Source of the DNA: Streptosporangium sp. NBC_01495
GTDB taxonomy: Bacteria > Actinomycetota > Actinomycetes > Streptosporangiales > Streptosporangiaceae
NCBI RefSeq assembly: GCF_036250735.1
Contig: NZ_CP109430.1
Location: 2,666,001-2,730,000 of the forward strand
DNA length: 64,000 nt
Direction: 5' to 3'
Below are positions 25,653-33,507 of this stretch, piece after piece; the first letter of the stretch is position 1, and every line of letters begins with the position of its first letter. A program made the position numbers and the translations under genes. The notes beneath the pieces were generated by a model. It worked only from the letters and a program-made list of their open reading frames with translations, ran no database searches and was not told the DNA's origin.

Positions 25653-26767
25653 GCGGCCACCTCGCGACCGATCTGGTCGAACCGGCCGAACCGGCGCAGG
25701 AGAGTGGCGCACTGCCAGCCCAGCCACCCCGTTCCGGCACCGACCCCGGCCACCGCGACGAGGGTGACGAGCAGGTTCATCTCCATCCCCACCACGTTGT
25801 AGAAGAGCGCGGCGTTGATTCCGGCGACCGCCCCGACCGCCGCGGTCACCCCGACCGGGCCGGTGCCTCGCCGCGCGGCCCACCACACCGCGCCCGCCGC
25901 CAGCAACGCGACCAGCGGGAACGTGGCGGGGAAACCGATCAGCGACTGCGGCAGGTTCCTCGCGTAGTCGCGCATCGGCTGGCCGATCGCCTCGGCGTAC
26001 CACCGGGTGGCGGCCGGGGCGAACAGGGCCAGCGCGCCCTGGACCGCGAGGAACACCAGACCGGTGGCGGCCGGCCAGCGCGCCCCGCGGGTGAGCCCGA
26101 CGACCAGGCTCAGCATCAGGGCGGACACCGCCCCCAGACCGAGGACGCGCGGCGCGATCCCGGGGATCCAGCCGAACACCAGCTCCGAGACCATGCCGAA
26201 CGCCGATGTCGATCCCATGGTGGCGAGCCCGACCGCAAGAGCCAGCCCCCAGCGCTGCGCCCGGGTGCGGCGCAGCACCGCGAACGCCATCACCATGGCG
26301 AAGATCTCCACCTGGATGGACAGCCCCAGCCCGAGGTGCGACGGCGTCGCCGGGACGGCGATGTCGAAGCCGTAGACGTCGTGCCACCACAGGTCGACGC
26401 CGCCGTACAGCAGGTTGCCCGACGCGCCGAGCCCGCCGACCAGGAACGGCCAGGGCGCGCGGAACGTGCGGAACACCGTCACCGCCGGGGTACCGCTCGC
26501 CGCCCCGCCGCCCCACGTGGTGAGCAGCACGACGGTGAGACAGGTGAGGCCGACGATTCCGGTTCCGGCGTAGAGCAGGAGGTGCGGAGCGGTGAAGAAG
26601 TTGTCCGGCCCGACGTCGCCGTGCCACTGTCCGTCCCACACCATGCCCAGCAGCAGCGTGGCGTAGCCGGCCATCAGGAACCAGGCGCCGGTCACCTCCC
26701 GGCGCGGCACGTCACGGATGCTCGCATCGGTTTCGGGTGATGGATCTGTTCTCGGTTGAACGGTCAT
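25649..26767 (-). CDS. Multi-pass membrane protein of unknown function
   Basis: The 372-aa protein has roughly ten hydrophobic segments. Histidines and tryptophans cluster at predicted helix ends: DGQWHGDVGPDNFF, TAPHLLLYAG, DLWWHDVYGFD and ATPSHLGLGLS. This pattern suggests metal or haem ligands but fits no family I can name. The C-terminal tail is basic. ATG 26767 is 11 bp after the previous gene, and the stop overlaps the next start. It is the third gene of the operon and the only large transporter-like protein in it. Confidence 0.8.
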   Translation of the reverse strand: MTVQPRTDPSPETDASIRDVPRREVTGAWFLMAGYATLLLGMVWDGQWHGDVGPDNFFTAPHLLLYAGTGIVGLTCLTVVLLTTWGGGAASGTPAVTVFRTFRAPWPFLVGGLGASGNLLYGGVDLWWHDVYGFDIAVPATPSHLGLGLSIQVEIFAMVMAFAVLRRTRAQRWGLALAVGLATMGSTSAFGMVSELVFGWIPGIAPRVLGLGAVSALMLSLVVGLTRGARWPAATGLVFLAVQGALALFAPAATRWYAEAIGQPMRDYARNLPQSLIGFPATFPLVALLAAGAVWWAARRGTGPVGVTAAVGAVAGINAALFYNVVGMEMNLLVTLVAVAGVGAGTGWLGWQCATLLRRFGRFDQIGREVAA

Positions 26768-26778
26768 GTACGGTTCTC

Positions 26779-27192
26779 CTATTCTCCGACCAGCGTGTTG
26801 ACTCTGATGACCTCGGTGCCTGACGGTCCGTCCACCCGGACCGCGATCTCCCAGACCCCCGCCATGGTGAAGAGCTCGCCGCGGGCGACGAACCGGCCGG
26901 GTCGCTCCCGCCGCGCGGGAATCTCGGCGGTGATGTGGCCCATGTGCGGCATCACCGCGAAGACCGAGACCTCCGCCACGGCGGCCGGGGTGACCGGCTC
27001 CTTCGCCGTGGTGGCCGTGATCTTGATCTCGACCGGTCCGGGGCGCGCCCTGTCCAGCGCGACGCCGATCGCGTAGCGCGCGCCCGTTCCCGCCAGCTCG
27101 ACCGGGCCGGGCGTGCCTCCCCCGAGCACCCCGTATCCCCAGATCGCACCGGCGATGACCAGCAGCGCGACCATGACACGACGCCATGTCAT
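26779..27192 (-). CDS. FixH/YtkA-like membrane-anchored protein
   Basis: The 137-aa protein has an N-terminal transmembrane helix (VMVALLVIAGAIWGYGVLGG) and an extracellular beta-sandwich resembling FixH/YtkA domains, with the segment AVMPHMGHITAEI supplying Met and His residues and a final FTMAGVWEIAVRV strand. Related domains accompany copper or cytochrome oxidase assembly systems. ATG 27192 overlaps the previous stop (ATGA). Confidence 0.78.
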   Translation of the reverse strand: MTWRRVMVALLVIAGAIWGYGVLGGGTPGPVELAGTGARYAIGVALDRARPGPVEIKITATTAKEPVTPAAVAEVSVFAVMPHMGHITAEIPARRERPGRFVARGELFTMAGVWEIAVRVDGPSGTEVIRVNTLVGE

Positions 27193-28844
27193 CGCGGGCT
27201 CCCCTCCGCCGCGACGTCGACGACGTGCGGCACGGTCACGATCTCGAAGTCGCGGGCGTACTGGATCCAGAGGAGGTAGCGGCCCGGCGCGGGGAAGCTG
27301 AACGTGAACTCCAGCCCCGGACCGTAGATCGCCACGGACTCGTCCGGCGGGTTGCCGGGAATCGCGGGCATGGAGCTCCGCTCGTGGACGTGGCCGAGGA
27401 AGTCGCCGGTACGGCTGCGGACGATCAGGTGGCCGGCCATGCCGAGCCACGGCTGCACGTCATCGGCGCCGGTGTCCAGCCGGACGCGGACCGGCCGCCC
27501 CGCCACCGGGTGCGGCGGATCGGTCATCGGTACGACCACCGGCCGATCCGATGACGGCGGGTCCGGTGCCGACGGGGGTGGGAGCGATGGGTTCGAGGCC
27601 GGCGGGTCCAGGGACGGCCGGTCCGGGGCCGGCCGGTTCGGAACCGACGGGTCTGGGGGTGCCTGGTCTGGGGTCGACCGGTTTGGTGATGGCTCTGAGG
27701 GGGGCGCGACCGTGGTACTCGCCGACACCGAGGGGGCCTGATCCGGGGTTGACCGGTTTGGTGACGGCCGGTCCGGGGACTGGCGGTTCGTCGCCGGTCG
27801 CGGCGCAGGGCTGTCGCCGTCCTCTCCGGTCGCGTCGCCGACCGTGAACTCTCCGGAGACGAGCCGGCCACCGGCGTCGGCGCGTTCGAACTCGGCGTAC
27901 ACCAGGTGCCGTCCCGGCTTCTGGGCGCGCAGCCGCACCTCGTAGGTTCCCGGGGCGGTGCGGGCAGGGTGAACGTGCCGGAAGTGGGTGCCGTCGTCGC
28001 TGGTCACCACGACGTGGGTCAGCGCGGCGTGATGCTCCACCAGATCGTCGACCGGAAGGCCGGTCGAGCCGTCGAACAGTTTCAGGCGGAGACGGAACTC
28101 GGTCCCCCGTGCCGGGCGCTCCGGGACGGCCTCGATCACCGGCTGCGCGTTCGGCCGTCCCGACACAAGGCCCGACACAAAGCCCGGTGCGAGATCCGAC
28201 GCGAGGCCCGGCACCGGCGCCGCGCCTTCGGGCGGGGTCGGCCGGATCCACGGGGAGAGCGCGGCCGTGGTGAACGCGACCACCGCCGCGATCACGAAGC
28301 CGACGGCGAACACCGCGGTGGCGCCCCGCCTGGACAGCGGCGCGCACACCATGGCGGCGATCAGCGACACCGCGGCGCAGGCGAACGCCCCGTAGGCGAC
28401 GACCTCCCACAGCTCCAGGTCCGGGACCAGGACGCGGAAGGGCAGTACGGATCGCTCCCCACCGGCCCGCAGCTCCAGCTCGTGCGGTCCCACCCGGTCC
28501 ACCCAGAGCTCCGCCGGATACATCCCGCCCTGCCCGGCCACGATCCGTACCGCGTCCGAGGAAGTCCCGCCCCCTTCGGTCGAACGCACCCCCAGGGTGA
28601 CCCGCGCGTCGCGATCCGGCCCGTGGGCGACCACGTCGACGTTCAGCGGGGCCGGTACGCGGTCGTTCGCCCGGATCACCACGGTGAGCTCCATGCCGGC
28701 GATCGTCTGGGCGAACCGGACGTCGGCCTCCGCGCTGCCGCCGTGCGCCAGAGCCGGCGCCGCGCCGGTCAAGACGATCGCCACCGGTACGGCGAGGATG
28801 AGGAACAGACGTTTCAGCACATCAAGGAGCCTAGGAACGACCAC
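27189..28844 (-). CDS. Envelope protein with CopC-like N-terminus and two YtkA-type His-rich domains
   Basis: This 551-aa protein is the first gene of the six-gene operon. It has a signal peptide (to about residue 33, just before HGG), an N-terminal beta domain, two transmembrane helices (about 147-170 and 174-196) and then two related extracellular domains. Domain 1 (236-335) has HHAALTHVVV and THFRHVHP. Domain 2 (about 436-548) has GMAGHLIVRSRTGDFLGHVH. They are joined by a Pro/Ser/Asn/Asp-rich linker (about 340-432) in which NRSTPDQAP occurs twice. The repeated H-x-H pattern suggests metal, probably copper, binding; this is inference. The start is taken as the codon at 28844. Confidence 0.8.
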   Translation of the reverse strand: MVVPRLLDVLKRLFLILAVPVAIVLTGAAPALAHGGSAEADVRFAQTIAGMELTVVIRANDRVPAPLNVDVVAHGPDRDARVTLGVRSTEGGGTSSDAVRIVAGQGGMYPAELWVDRVGPHELELRAGGERSVLPFRVLVPDLELWEVVAYGAFACAAVSLIAAMVCAPLSRRGATAVFAVGFVIAAVVAFTTAALSPWIRPTPPEGAAPVPGLASDLAPGFVSGLVSGRPNAQPVIEAVPERPARGTEFRLRLKLFDGSTGLPVDDLVEHHAALTHVVVTSDDGTHFRHVHPARTAPGTYEVRLRAQKPGRHLVYAEFERADAGGRLVSGEFTVGDATGEDGDSPAPRPATNRQSPDRPSPNRSTPDQAPSVSASTTVAPPSEPSPNRSTPDQAPPDPSVPNRPAPDRPSLDPPASNPSLPPPSAPDPPSSDRPVVVPMTDPPHPVAGRPVRVRLDTGADDVQPWLGMAGHLIVRSRTGDFLGHVHERSSMPAIPGNPPDESVAIYGPGLEFTFSFPAPGRYLLWIQYARDFEIVTVPHVVDVAAEGSPR

Positions 28845-29009
28845 CCGCCCCGGACATCACGCCGGAGCACTGACCCGCGTAGTTCCGGAGAACTAGCGGA
28901 CCGCCCCTGGAGGCGGGCCGGGGCCGCCGCCGGATGATCGGCTCCCGCCCGGACCGGTTCTCCCGGCGAGGTCGTGTGACGGGTCACCGGCGGCACCCCG
29001 GCCGGTGGG

Positions 29010-29909
29010 TCAGGACAGGAGGGCGCGGGCCTCGGCCAGCAGGTCGCACTGCTCGCGCCAGTCGCCTCCCGCGAATCCCATGACCACGTGACGCGCCCCG
29101 GCCTCGTGGTAGGCGGCCAGCTGTTCGGCCGCCCGTGCGGGCTCGCCGGTGACGGGGAGCCTCATCGCCTCCTCCAGGGGGATGCCGTACCCGGTGATGC
29201 CCGAGGCGATGGACTCGCGGGTGGGCAGGCCGGGCGCCGAGCCGAGGACGCCGGCGGCGCCGATGGCGACGACCGGTTCCGGACGTCCGTGGGCGGCGGC
29301 GAGCTCGGTCAGCCTGGCCCTGCCCGAGGCCACCGCCGCCGGGGGGATCATCGACGGGAACCAGCCGTCCCCGTGGCGTGCCGCCCGCCGCACGGCCACC
29401 GCCGACGCGTTGCCGACCCAGATCGGCGGGGGTGTCACCGCCGGTTCGAGCCGTACCTCTCCCGGCTCGTCCACCAGTGCGACGGTCTCCCCGGCCAGCA
29501 GCCGTCCCAGCAGCTCCAGCGCGGTGTCGGTGCGCCTGCCGCGCTCCCCGTACGGCACTCCGGCCGCCGCCCACTGCCCGGCGCCGCCGCCGGACCCGAC
29601 GCCCAGGACCAGCCGCCCGCCGGAGACGTGCTGCAGGCTCGCGACCTGCTTGGCCGCCCACGCCAGGGGGCGGATCGCCGGGATGAACACGCTCGTCCCG
29701 ATCCGGATCCGCGTCGTCGCCCCCGCGGCGACGGCCAGCGCCACGGCGCAGTCCAGCGACGCCGTCCCGGTGGCCAGGTGGTCACCGTGCCAGACGCCGT
29801 CCAGCCCCGCCTCCTCCGCGTGCCGCGCGGCGGTGCCCAGGTCGAGTCGTTGCGCCCGTTGCGCGGCGACGGTGGGCAGGATCACTCCGATGTCCATGAA
29901 GGGTGCCAT
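29010..29909 (-). CDS. LLM-class (luciferase-like, probably F420-dependent) oxidoreductase
   Basis: The 299-aa TIM-barrel oxidoreductase shows typical segments: GVILPTVAAQRAQRL at the N-terminus, VWHGDHLATG, RIRIGTSVFIPAIRPL and LVLGVGSGGGAGQW. Enzymes of this class use reduced F420 or FMN on diverse substrates. ATG 29909 is preferred to ATG 29918 because the predicted -10 ends seven bases upstream of it, consistent with a leaderless transcript, and GAAGGA overlaps. A perfect SoxR-type box lies in its promoter, so it is probably induced by redox-cycling compounds. Confidence 0.92.
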   Translation of the reverse strand: MAPFMDIGVILPTVAAQRAQRLDLGTAARHAEEAGLDGVWHGDHLATGTASLDCAVALAVAAGATTRIRIGTSVFIPAIRPLAWAAKQVASLQHVSGGRLVLGVGSGGGAGQWAAAGVPYGERGRRTDTALELLGRLLAGETVALVDEPGEVRLEPAVTPPPIWVGNASAVAVRRAARHGDGWFPSMIPPAAVASGRARLTELAAAHGRPEPVVAIGAAGVLGSAPGLPTRESIASGITGYGIPLEEAMRLPVTGEPARAAEQLAAYHEAGARHVVMGFAGGDWREQCDLLAEARALLS

Positions 29910-29916
29910 GGCGGCC

Positions 29917-29947
29917 ATCCTTCAACCTCAAGCATTCTTGAGGTCAA
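29917..29947 (-). promoter_or_regulatory. SoxR-type promoter of the LLM oxidoreductase
   Basis: On the minus strand, TTGACC (29947-29942), a 19-bp spacer and AAGGAT (29922-29917) form a promoter whose spacer contains CCTCAAGCATTCTTGAGG (29926-29943). This perfect 7-4-7 dyad is identical in its arms to the SoxR operator of E. coli soxS. The over-long 19-bp spacer is itself a hallmark of MerR-family promoters. The predicted start point falls on or next to the ATG at 29909. Confidence 0.75.
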
Positions 29948-30243
29948 CCTCGCGTCCATGAAGGCGCTTCTGTGGCTCGACGTCCTCTGTCGATACGGTG
30001 AACACGACCATAAGTATAGCCAGCTAAATTAAGGGCAATGCTGACAAATGGTGCATCAACCATGAAGATGGCAGAGGTCTGTGCCGTATTTCACCGCCTG
30101 TATCTCCTTACTTCTTCCGATCGTCTTATGTTTCGCTTCCGCGAAGGCCGCCTGGCGCTTTACGCTACTCCTGTAGTCAGCAATGCACCTTTTGCTGCCG
30201 GGTGGGATACATAGGTGGGGAAGGTGCCGGGAGGGAGATCGGC
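29948..30243. other. AT-richer intergenic region without gene
   Basis: About 300 bp between the SoxR promoter and the secreted protein gene. It is noticeably AT-richer than its surroundings (for example around 30005-30030 and 30105-30135) and has no open frame with a ribosome site. It presumably carries the promoter of the downstream gene. Confidence 0.4.
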
Positions 30244-30912
30244 ATGGATTTCATGGGGTCGAGGAGTCTGTTCCGTCCGGGGGTGGACGAGGACGGGGCA
30301 CGGTCCGTGGAAAGGTCCGGGGAAACGTCCGGGGAAAGAGGAGGAAGGGGAAGCAGGGGAAGGGGAAAGGCCGCGAGGGTGCTCGCGGCGGCGGCGCTGC
30401 TCGCCGGGGCCGTGCTGTCGGCTTCCCCGGCGCAGGCGGCCACGCGGGGACCGGCCGGGGCGAGCGCGCCCGCCGCGTCCGGGCAGGTGGCGAGCGCCGC
30501 CTTCCCGTACCGGTTCCGTACGGCGAGGGTCACCCGGTTCGAGCAGGTGAAGGGTCAGGCCGCCTGGGCGAACAGCGCGCTCTCGCGCGTCCAGAACGCG
30601 GTGTGGGTCTTCTCGGGAAACGGCACTTTCGCCTTCACCACCACCAATGTGCGCTCGGACCTCTATCCCCTGCGCGGCCGGTTCCAGAGGCAGGGAGACA
30701 GCTGGGTCTTCGCGGCGAACGGCTCGTCGCGGATCGGCGGCAGCAGTAGCTTCACCGAGGTGGTGGGAAACATCGACTTCAGCGGGAACCGGCCGGTGAT
30801 GAGGTTCCACTGGGCCAGCGGCGCCGGTTACGGATCGGTGGTCAACAACCAGCGATTCGGTGCGGGAGCCTCTTCCGCCTACAGCTCCACGCTGATCCTG
30901 GCCACCGGCTGA
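30244..30912 (+). CDS. Small secreted protein of unknown function
   Basis: The 222-aa protein has a long charged N-region (about 38 residues, Gly/Arg-rich) followed by a hydrophobic core AARVLAAAALLAGAVLSA and a likely cleavage after SPAQA. The mature part of about 155 residues is predicted beta-rich (VWVFSGNGTFAFTT, NIDFSGNRPVMRFHW) with a single domain and no cysteines. ATG 30244 follows GGGAGG; the frame also opens at 30202 without an SD. I do not recognise the family. Confidence 0.78.
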   Translation: MDFMGSRSLFRPGVDEDGARSVERSGETSGERGGRGSRGRGKAARVLAAAALLAGAVLSASPAQAATRGPAGASAPAASGQVASAAFPYRFRTARVTRFEQVKGQAAWANSALSRVQNAVWVFSGNGTFAFTTTNVRSDLYPLRGRFQRQGDSWVFAANGSSRIGGSSSFTEVVGNIDFSGNRPVMRFHWASGAGYGSVVNNQRFGAGASSAYSSTLILATG

Positions 30913-31019
30913 CCCGCGTTCGGGTCCGTTTGGGCCCGGGGGTGAGCGCAACCCCCGGGCCGCTCCGGGCACTCCAGGCATTCCGGCTGTCCTCGTGGGA
31001 CTCTCGCGGCGGCCGGTGG

Positions 31020-31589
31020 TCAGCCGCGGGGGGAGCGCCGCGGCTTGGCGGGGGACGCGGGACCCCGCACGGTGGGGACGCTGTCGGGGGCGAGCTCCTC
31101 GACGAGCCGGCAGGTGTCGTGCACCGGGTCCAGGCTGTTGGCCTGAGCGGCCAGCTTTCGCAGCAGCTCCCGGAACACCGAGCGGTCGTCCGGGTCCAGC
31201 GGTGCCAGCACGTGGTCCTCGGCGTGTTCCAGCCGGGTCTGCGTGTCGGTCCAGGTCGCCCTGCCCCGCTCGGTGGCGACGACGCGCTTGTTGCGCCGGT
31301 CGGCGGGGTCGGGGCGGCGCTCGACCAGCCCGGCCTTCTCCAGGTCGTCGAGCAGGTAGGTCATGACCGTCTTGTCGACGCCGAGGCGCTGTGCCAGCGC
31401 GCCCTGGCCGCCGGGGAGCCCCTGGGCCGCGGCGGCGAGCACCTGGTAGCCGCGCGGGCCGCCGGGGAGGTGGCTGACCAGCGCGTTCGCGGTCCTGACG
31501 TAGGAGCGGAAGACCACTCCGAGGGTCCAGCCCAGGTCGCTGTCCAGGGCGTCCGGGATCTCGGCACTGGAAGGTCGGGTTGCCGGCAT
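31020..31589 (-). CDS. MarR-family regulator
   Basis: The 189-aa winged-helix protein has the MarR core (GALAQRLGVDKTVMTYLLDD then AGLVERRPDPADRRNKRVVA) and an extra basic C-terminal tail. It is divergent from the LLM-hemerythrin gene, whose promoter lies within 45-110 bp of its start, so it likely represses that gene in response to a phenolic or oxidant ligand. ATG 31589 is used. Confidence 0.93.
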   Translation of the reverse strand: MPATRPSSAEIPDALDSDLGWTLGVVFRSYVRTANALVSHLPGGPRGYQVLAAAAQGLPGGQGALAQRLGVDKTVMTYLLDDLEKAGLVERRPDPADRRNKRVVATERGRATWTDTQTRLEHAEDHVLAPLDPDDRSVFRELLRKLAAQANSLDPVHDTCRLVEELAPDSVPTVRGPASPAKPRRSPRG

Positions 31590-31631
31590 GCCACGAGATT
31601 ACCAGGATCGACGGTCTGTGAGACCTTCTGT

Positions 31632-31659
31632 TTGACAATTCATCTGTTTTACATACGAT
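31632..31659 (+). promoter_or_regulatory. Promoter of the LLM-hemerythrin gene
   Basis: TTGACA (31632-31637), a 16-bp spacer and TACGAT (31654-31659) stand in a locally AT-rich stretch between the divergent genes. The -35 matches the consensus exactly. Confidence 0.55.
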
Positions 31660-31738
31660 CTGTCCTGCCGCACCATCGCGGTGCCGCGCGTCCGGGGGAC
31701 GCGTGCCGCGCATCCGAGATGACGCACCGAGGAGAGAC

Positions 31739-33355
31739 ATGGCCGACTACGGGCACGAGCTGCTGTTCGGGACCTTCCTGACCCCGGTGGCCGACCAGGC
31801 CGAGAGGGTCGTCGCGCTCGCCAGGCTCACCGAGCAGGCCGGCCTGGACCTGGTGACCGTGCAGGATCACCCGTACCAGGCGCGGTTCCTGGACACGTGG
31901 ACGCTGCTGTCGGTCATCGCGGCCGGCACCTCGACGCTGCGGGTGTCGCCGAACGTGGCGAACCTGCCCCTGCGCCCGCCCGCGGTGCTCGCCCGCAGCG
32001 TCGCGACCCTGGACATCCTCAGCGGTGGCCGCGTCGAGCTCGGGCTCGGAGCGGGCGCCTTCTGGGACGGCATCGCCGCCGTCGGCGGCCCGCGGCTGAC
32101 CGCCGCTCAGGGGGTCGACGCGCTCGAGGAGGGCATCCAGGTCATCCGGGCCATGTGGGAGGCCGGGGGCGGAGCCGTACGGGTGGACGGCCGTCACCAC
32201 CGCGTCTGGGGGGCGCACCCCGGCCCGGCGCCCATCCACGACGTCGGCATCTGGCTGGGGGCCTACAAGAGGCGCATGCTCGACATGACCGGCAGGCTCG
32301 CGGACGGCTGGTTGCCCAGCCACGCCTACGCCGGCCTGGACGCCCTCCCGGCCATGAACGCGATCATCGACGAGGCCGCGCTCGGCGCGGGACGCTCACC
32401 CGCCGACGTCCGGCGCCTGTACAACATCGCCGGAACCTTCACCGGGTCCGGCCGCGCCTTCCTCCAGGGACCGGCGGACGTCTGGGTCGAGCAGCTCGCC
32501 GAGCTCACCCTGGAGCAGGGGATGAGCGCCTACATCCTCGCGAGTGACGACCCCGACGACATCCGGCGTTTCGCCGCCGAGGTCGTTCCCGGTGTGCGCG
32601 AGCTCGTGGACGCCGAGCGCGCCGGTTCGAGCGCGCCCGCCACCGCGGACCGGCCCCTGCCCGCCGAGGTGGGCACGACGGCGGACGCGCGAAGCGCCCC
32701 ACCGGCCGCCGCCGCGCCCGTCAACGTGCCCGCCCGCACCGGGGGCGGAGTCCCTCCCGCCCTGGGGGTCACGCCGACCCCGGACGACGGCACCCGGCTC
32801 GCCGACGTGCGGATCTGGGACGAGACCACCCGTCCCACCGGCCCGGCCCCTGATCCGGCCCGCACCTACACCCCCAGGGAGCAGGCGGCCGGACGCCATC
32901 TCGTCGACGTCCACGACCACCTCCGCCAGGAGCTGGCCGAGGTCCGGCGGCTCGTCGAGGAGGTCACCTCCGGAGCGATGGATCCCGGCGTCGCGCGCTC
33001 GCACATCAACACGATGACGATGCGCCAGAACAACTGGACGGTCGGCGTGTACTGCGAGTCCTACTGCCGGGTCGTCACGACCCACCACACCATCGAGGAC
33101 CAGACCCTCTTTCCCCACCTGCGCCGCGCGGACCCCAGGCTGGTGCCCGTCGTCGACCGTCTGGAGCAGGAGCACCACGCCATCCACGAGGTCCTCGAGG
33201 GCGTCGACCGGGCGCTGGTCGCCTTCGTCGCCGAACCGGACGGCCACAAGGCCCTGCGGGCCGCCATGGACCTGCTGACCGACACGCTCCTGTCGCACCT
33301 GTCCTACGAGGAGAGGGAGCTCGTCGAGCCGCTCGCCCGGCTCGGCGTGCACTGA
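31739..33355 (+). CDS. LLM-class oxidoreductase fused to a hemerythrin-like domain
   Basis: The 538-aa protein is a continuous fusion. Residues 1-300 are a luciferase-like oxidoreductase (LDLVTVQDHPYQARFLDTW, GRVELGLGAGAFWDGI). Residues about 300-378 are an Ala/Pro-rich linker. Residues 378-535 are a hemerythrin-like HHE domain with candidate iron ligands in VDVHDHLRQE, VTTHHTIEDQTLFPHL, EQEHHAIHEVL and LLSHLSYEERELV. The oxidoreductase may use F420H2 or FMNH2, while the di-iron domain could bind oxygen or NO. ATG 31739 follows GGAGAG. A MarR gene is divergent. No frameshift is seen at the junction. Confidence 0.88.
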   Translation: MADYGHELLFGTFLTPVADQAERVVALARLTEQAGLDLVTVQDHPYQARFLDTWTLLSVIAAGTSTLRVSPNVANLPLRPPAVLARSVATLDILSGGRVELGLGAGAFWDGIAAVGGPRLTAAQGVDALEEGIQVIRAMWEAGGGAVRVDGRHHRVWGAHPGPAPIHDVGIWLGAYKRRMLDMTGRLADGWLPSHAYAGLDALPAMNAIIDEAALGAGRSPADVRRLYNIAGTFTGSGRAFLQGPADVWVEQLAELTLEQGMSAYILASDDPDDIRRFAAEVVPGVRELVDAERAGSSAPATADRPLPAEVGTTADARSAPPAAAAPVNVPARTGGGVPPALGVTPTPDDGTRLADVRIWDETTRPTGPAPDPARTYTPREQAAGRHLVDVHDHLRQELAEVRRLVEEVTSGAMDPGVARSHINTMTMRQNNWTVGVYCESYCRVVTTHHTIEDQTLFPHLRRADPRLVPVVDRLEQEHHAIHEVLEGVDRALVAFVAEPDGHKALRAAMDLLTDTLLSHLSYEERELVEPLARLGVH

Positions 33356-33380
33356 GCCGCTCGCCCGGCTCGGCGTGCAC
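33326..33380. repeat. 27-bp tail duplication at the end of the LLM-hemerythrin gene
   Basis: The last 27 coding bases (33326-33352, coding EPLARLGVH) are repeated exactly at 33354-33380, one base apart, so the stop codon sits at the junction and the second copy is non-coding. Confidence 0.85.
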
Positions 33381-33420
33381 CGAGGCGGCCGGTTGAGAGG
33401 CCGGTTGAGGCCGGTCGGGT

Positions 33421-33507
33421 GAGACGGCCGGTTTTCTCAGGAGACTTCGGCGATCAGACGCTTTGAGACGGCCGGTTTTCTCAGGAGACCTCGGCGACCA
33501 GGCGCTT
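33421..33507. repeat. 43-bp tail duplication at the end of cydB
   Basis: The final 43 bases covering the cydB 3' end (33465-33507) recur at 33421-33463 with three differences. Read on the minus strand, both end in KRL[VI]AEVS-stop; the differences are two synonymous changes and one Val/Ile change. Confidence 0.85.
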
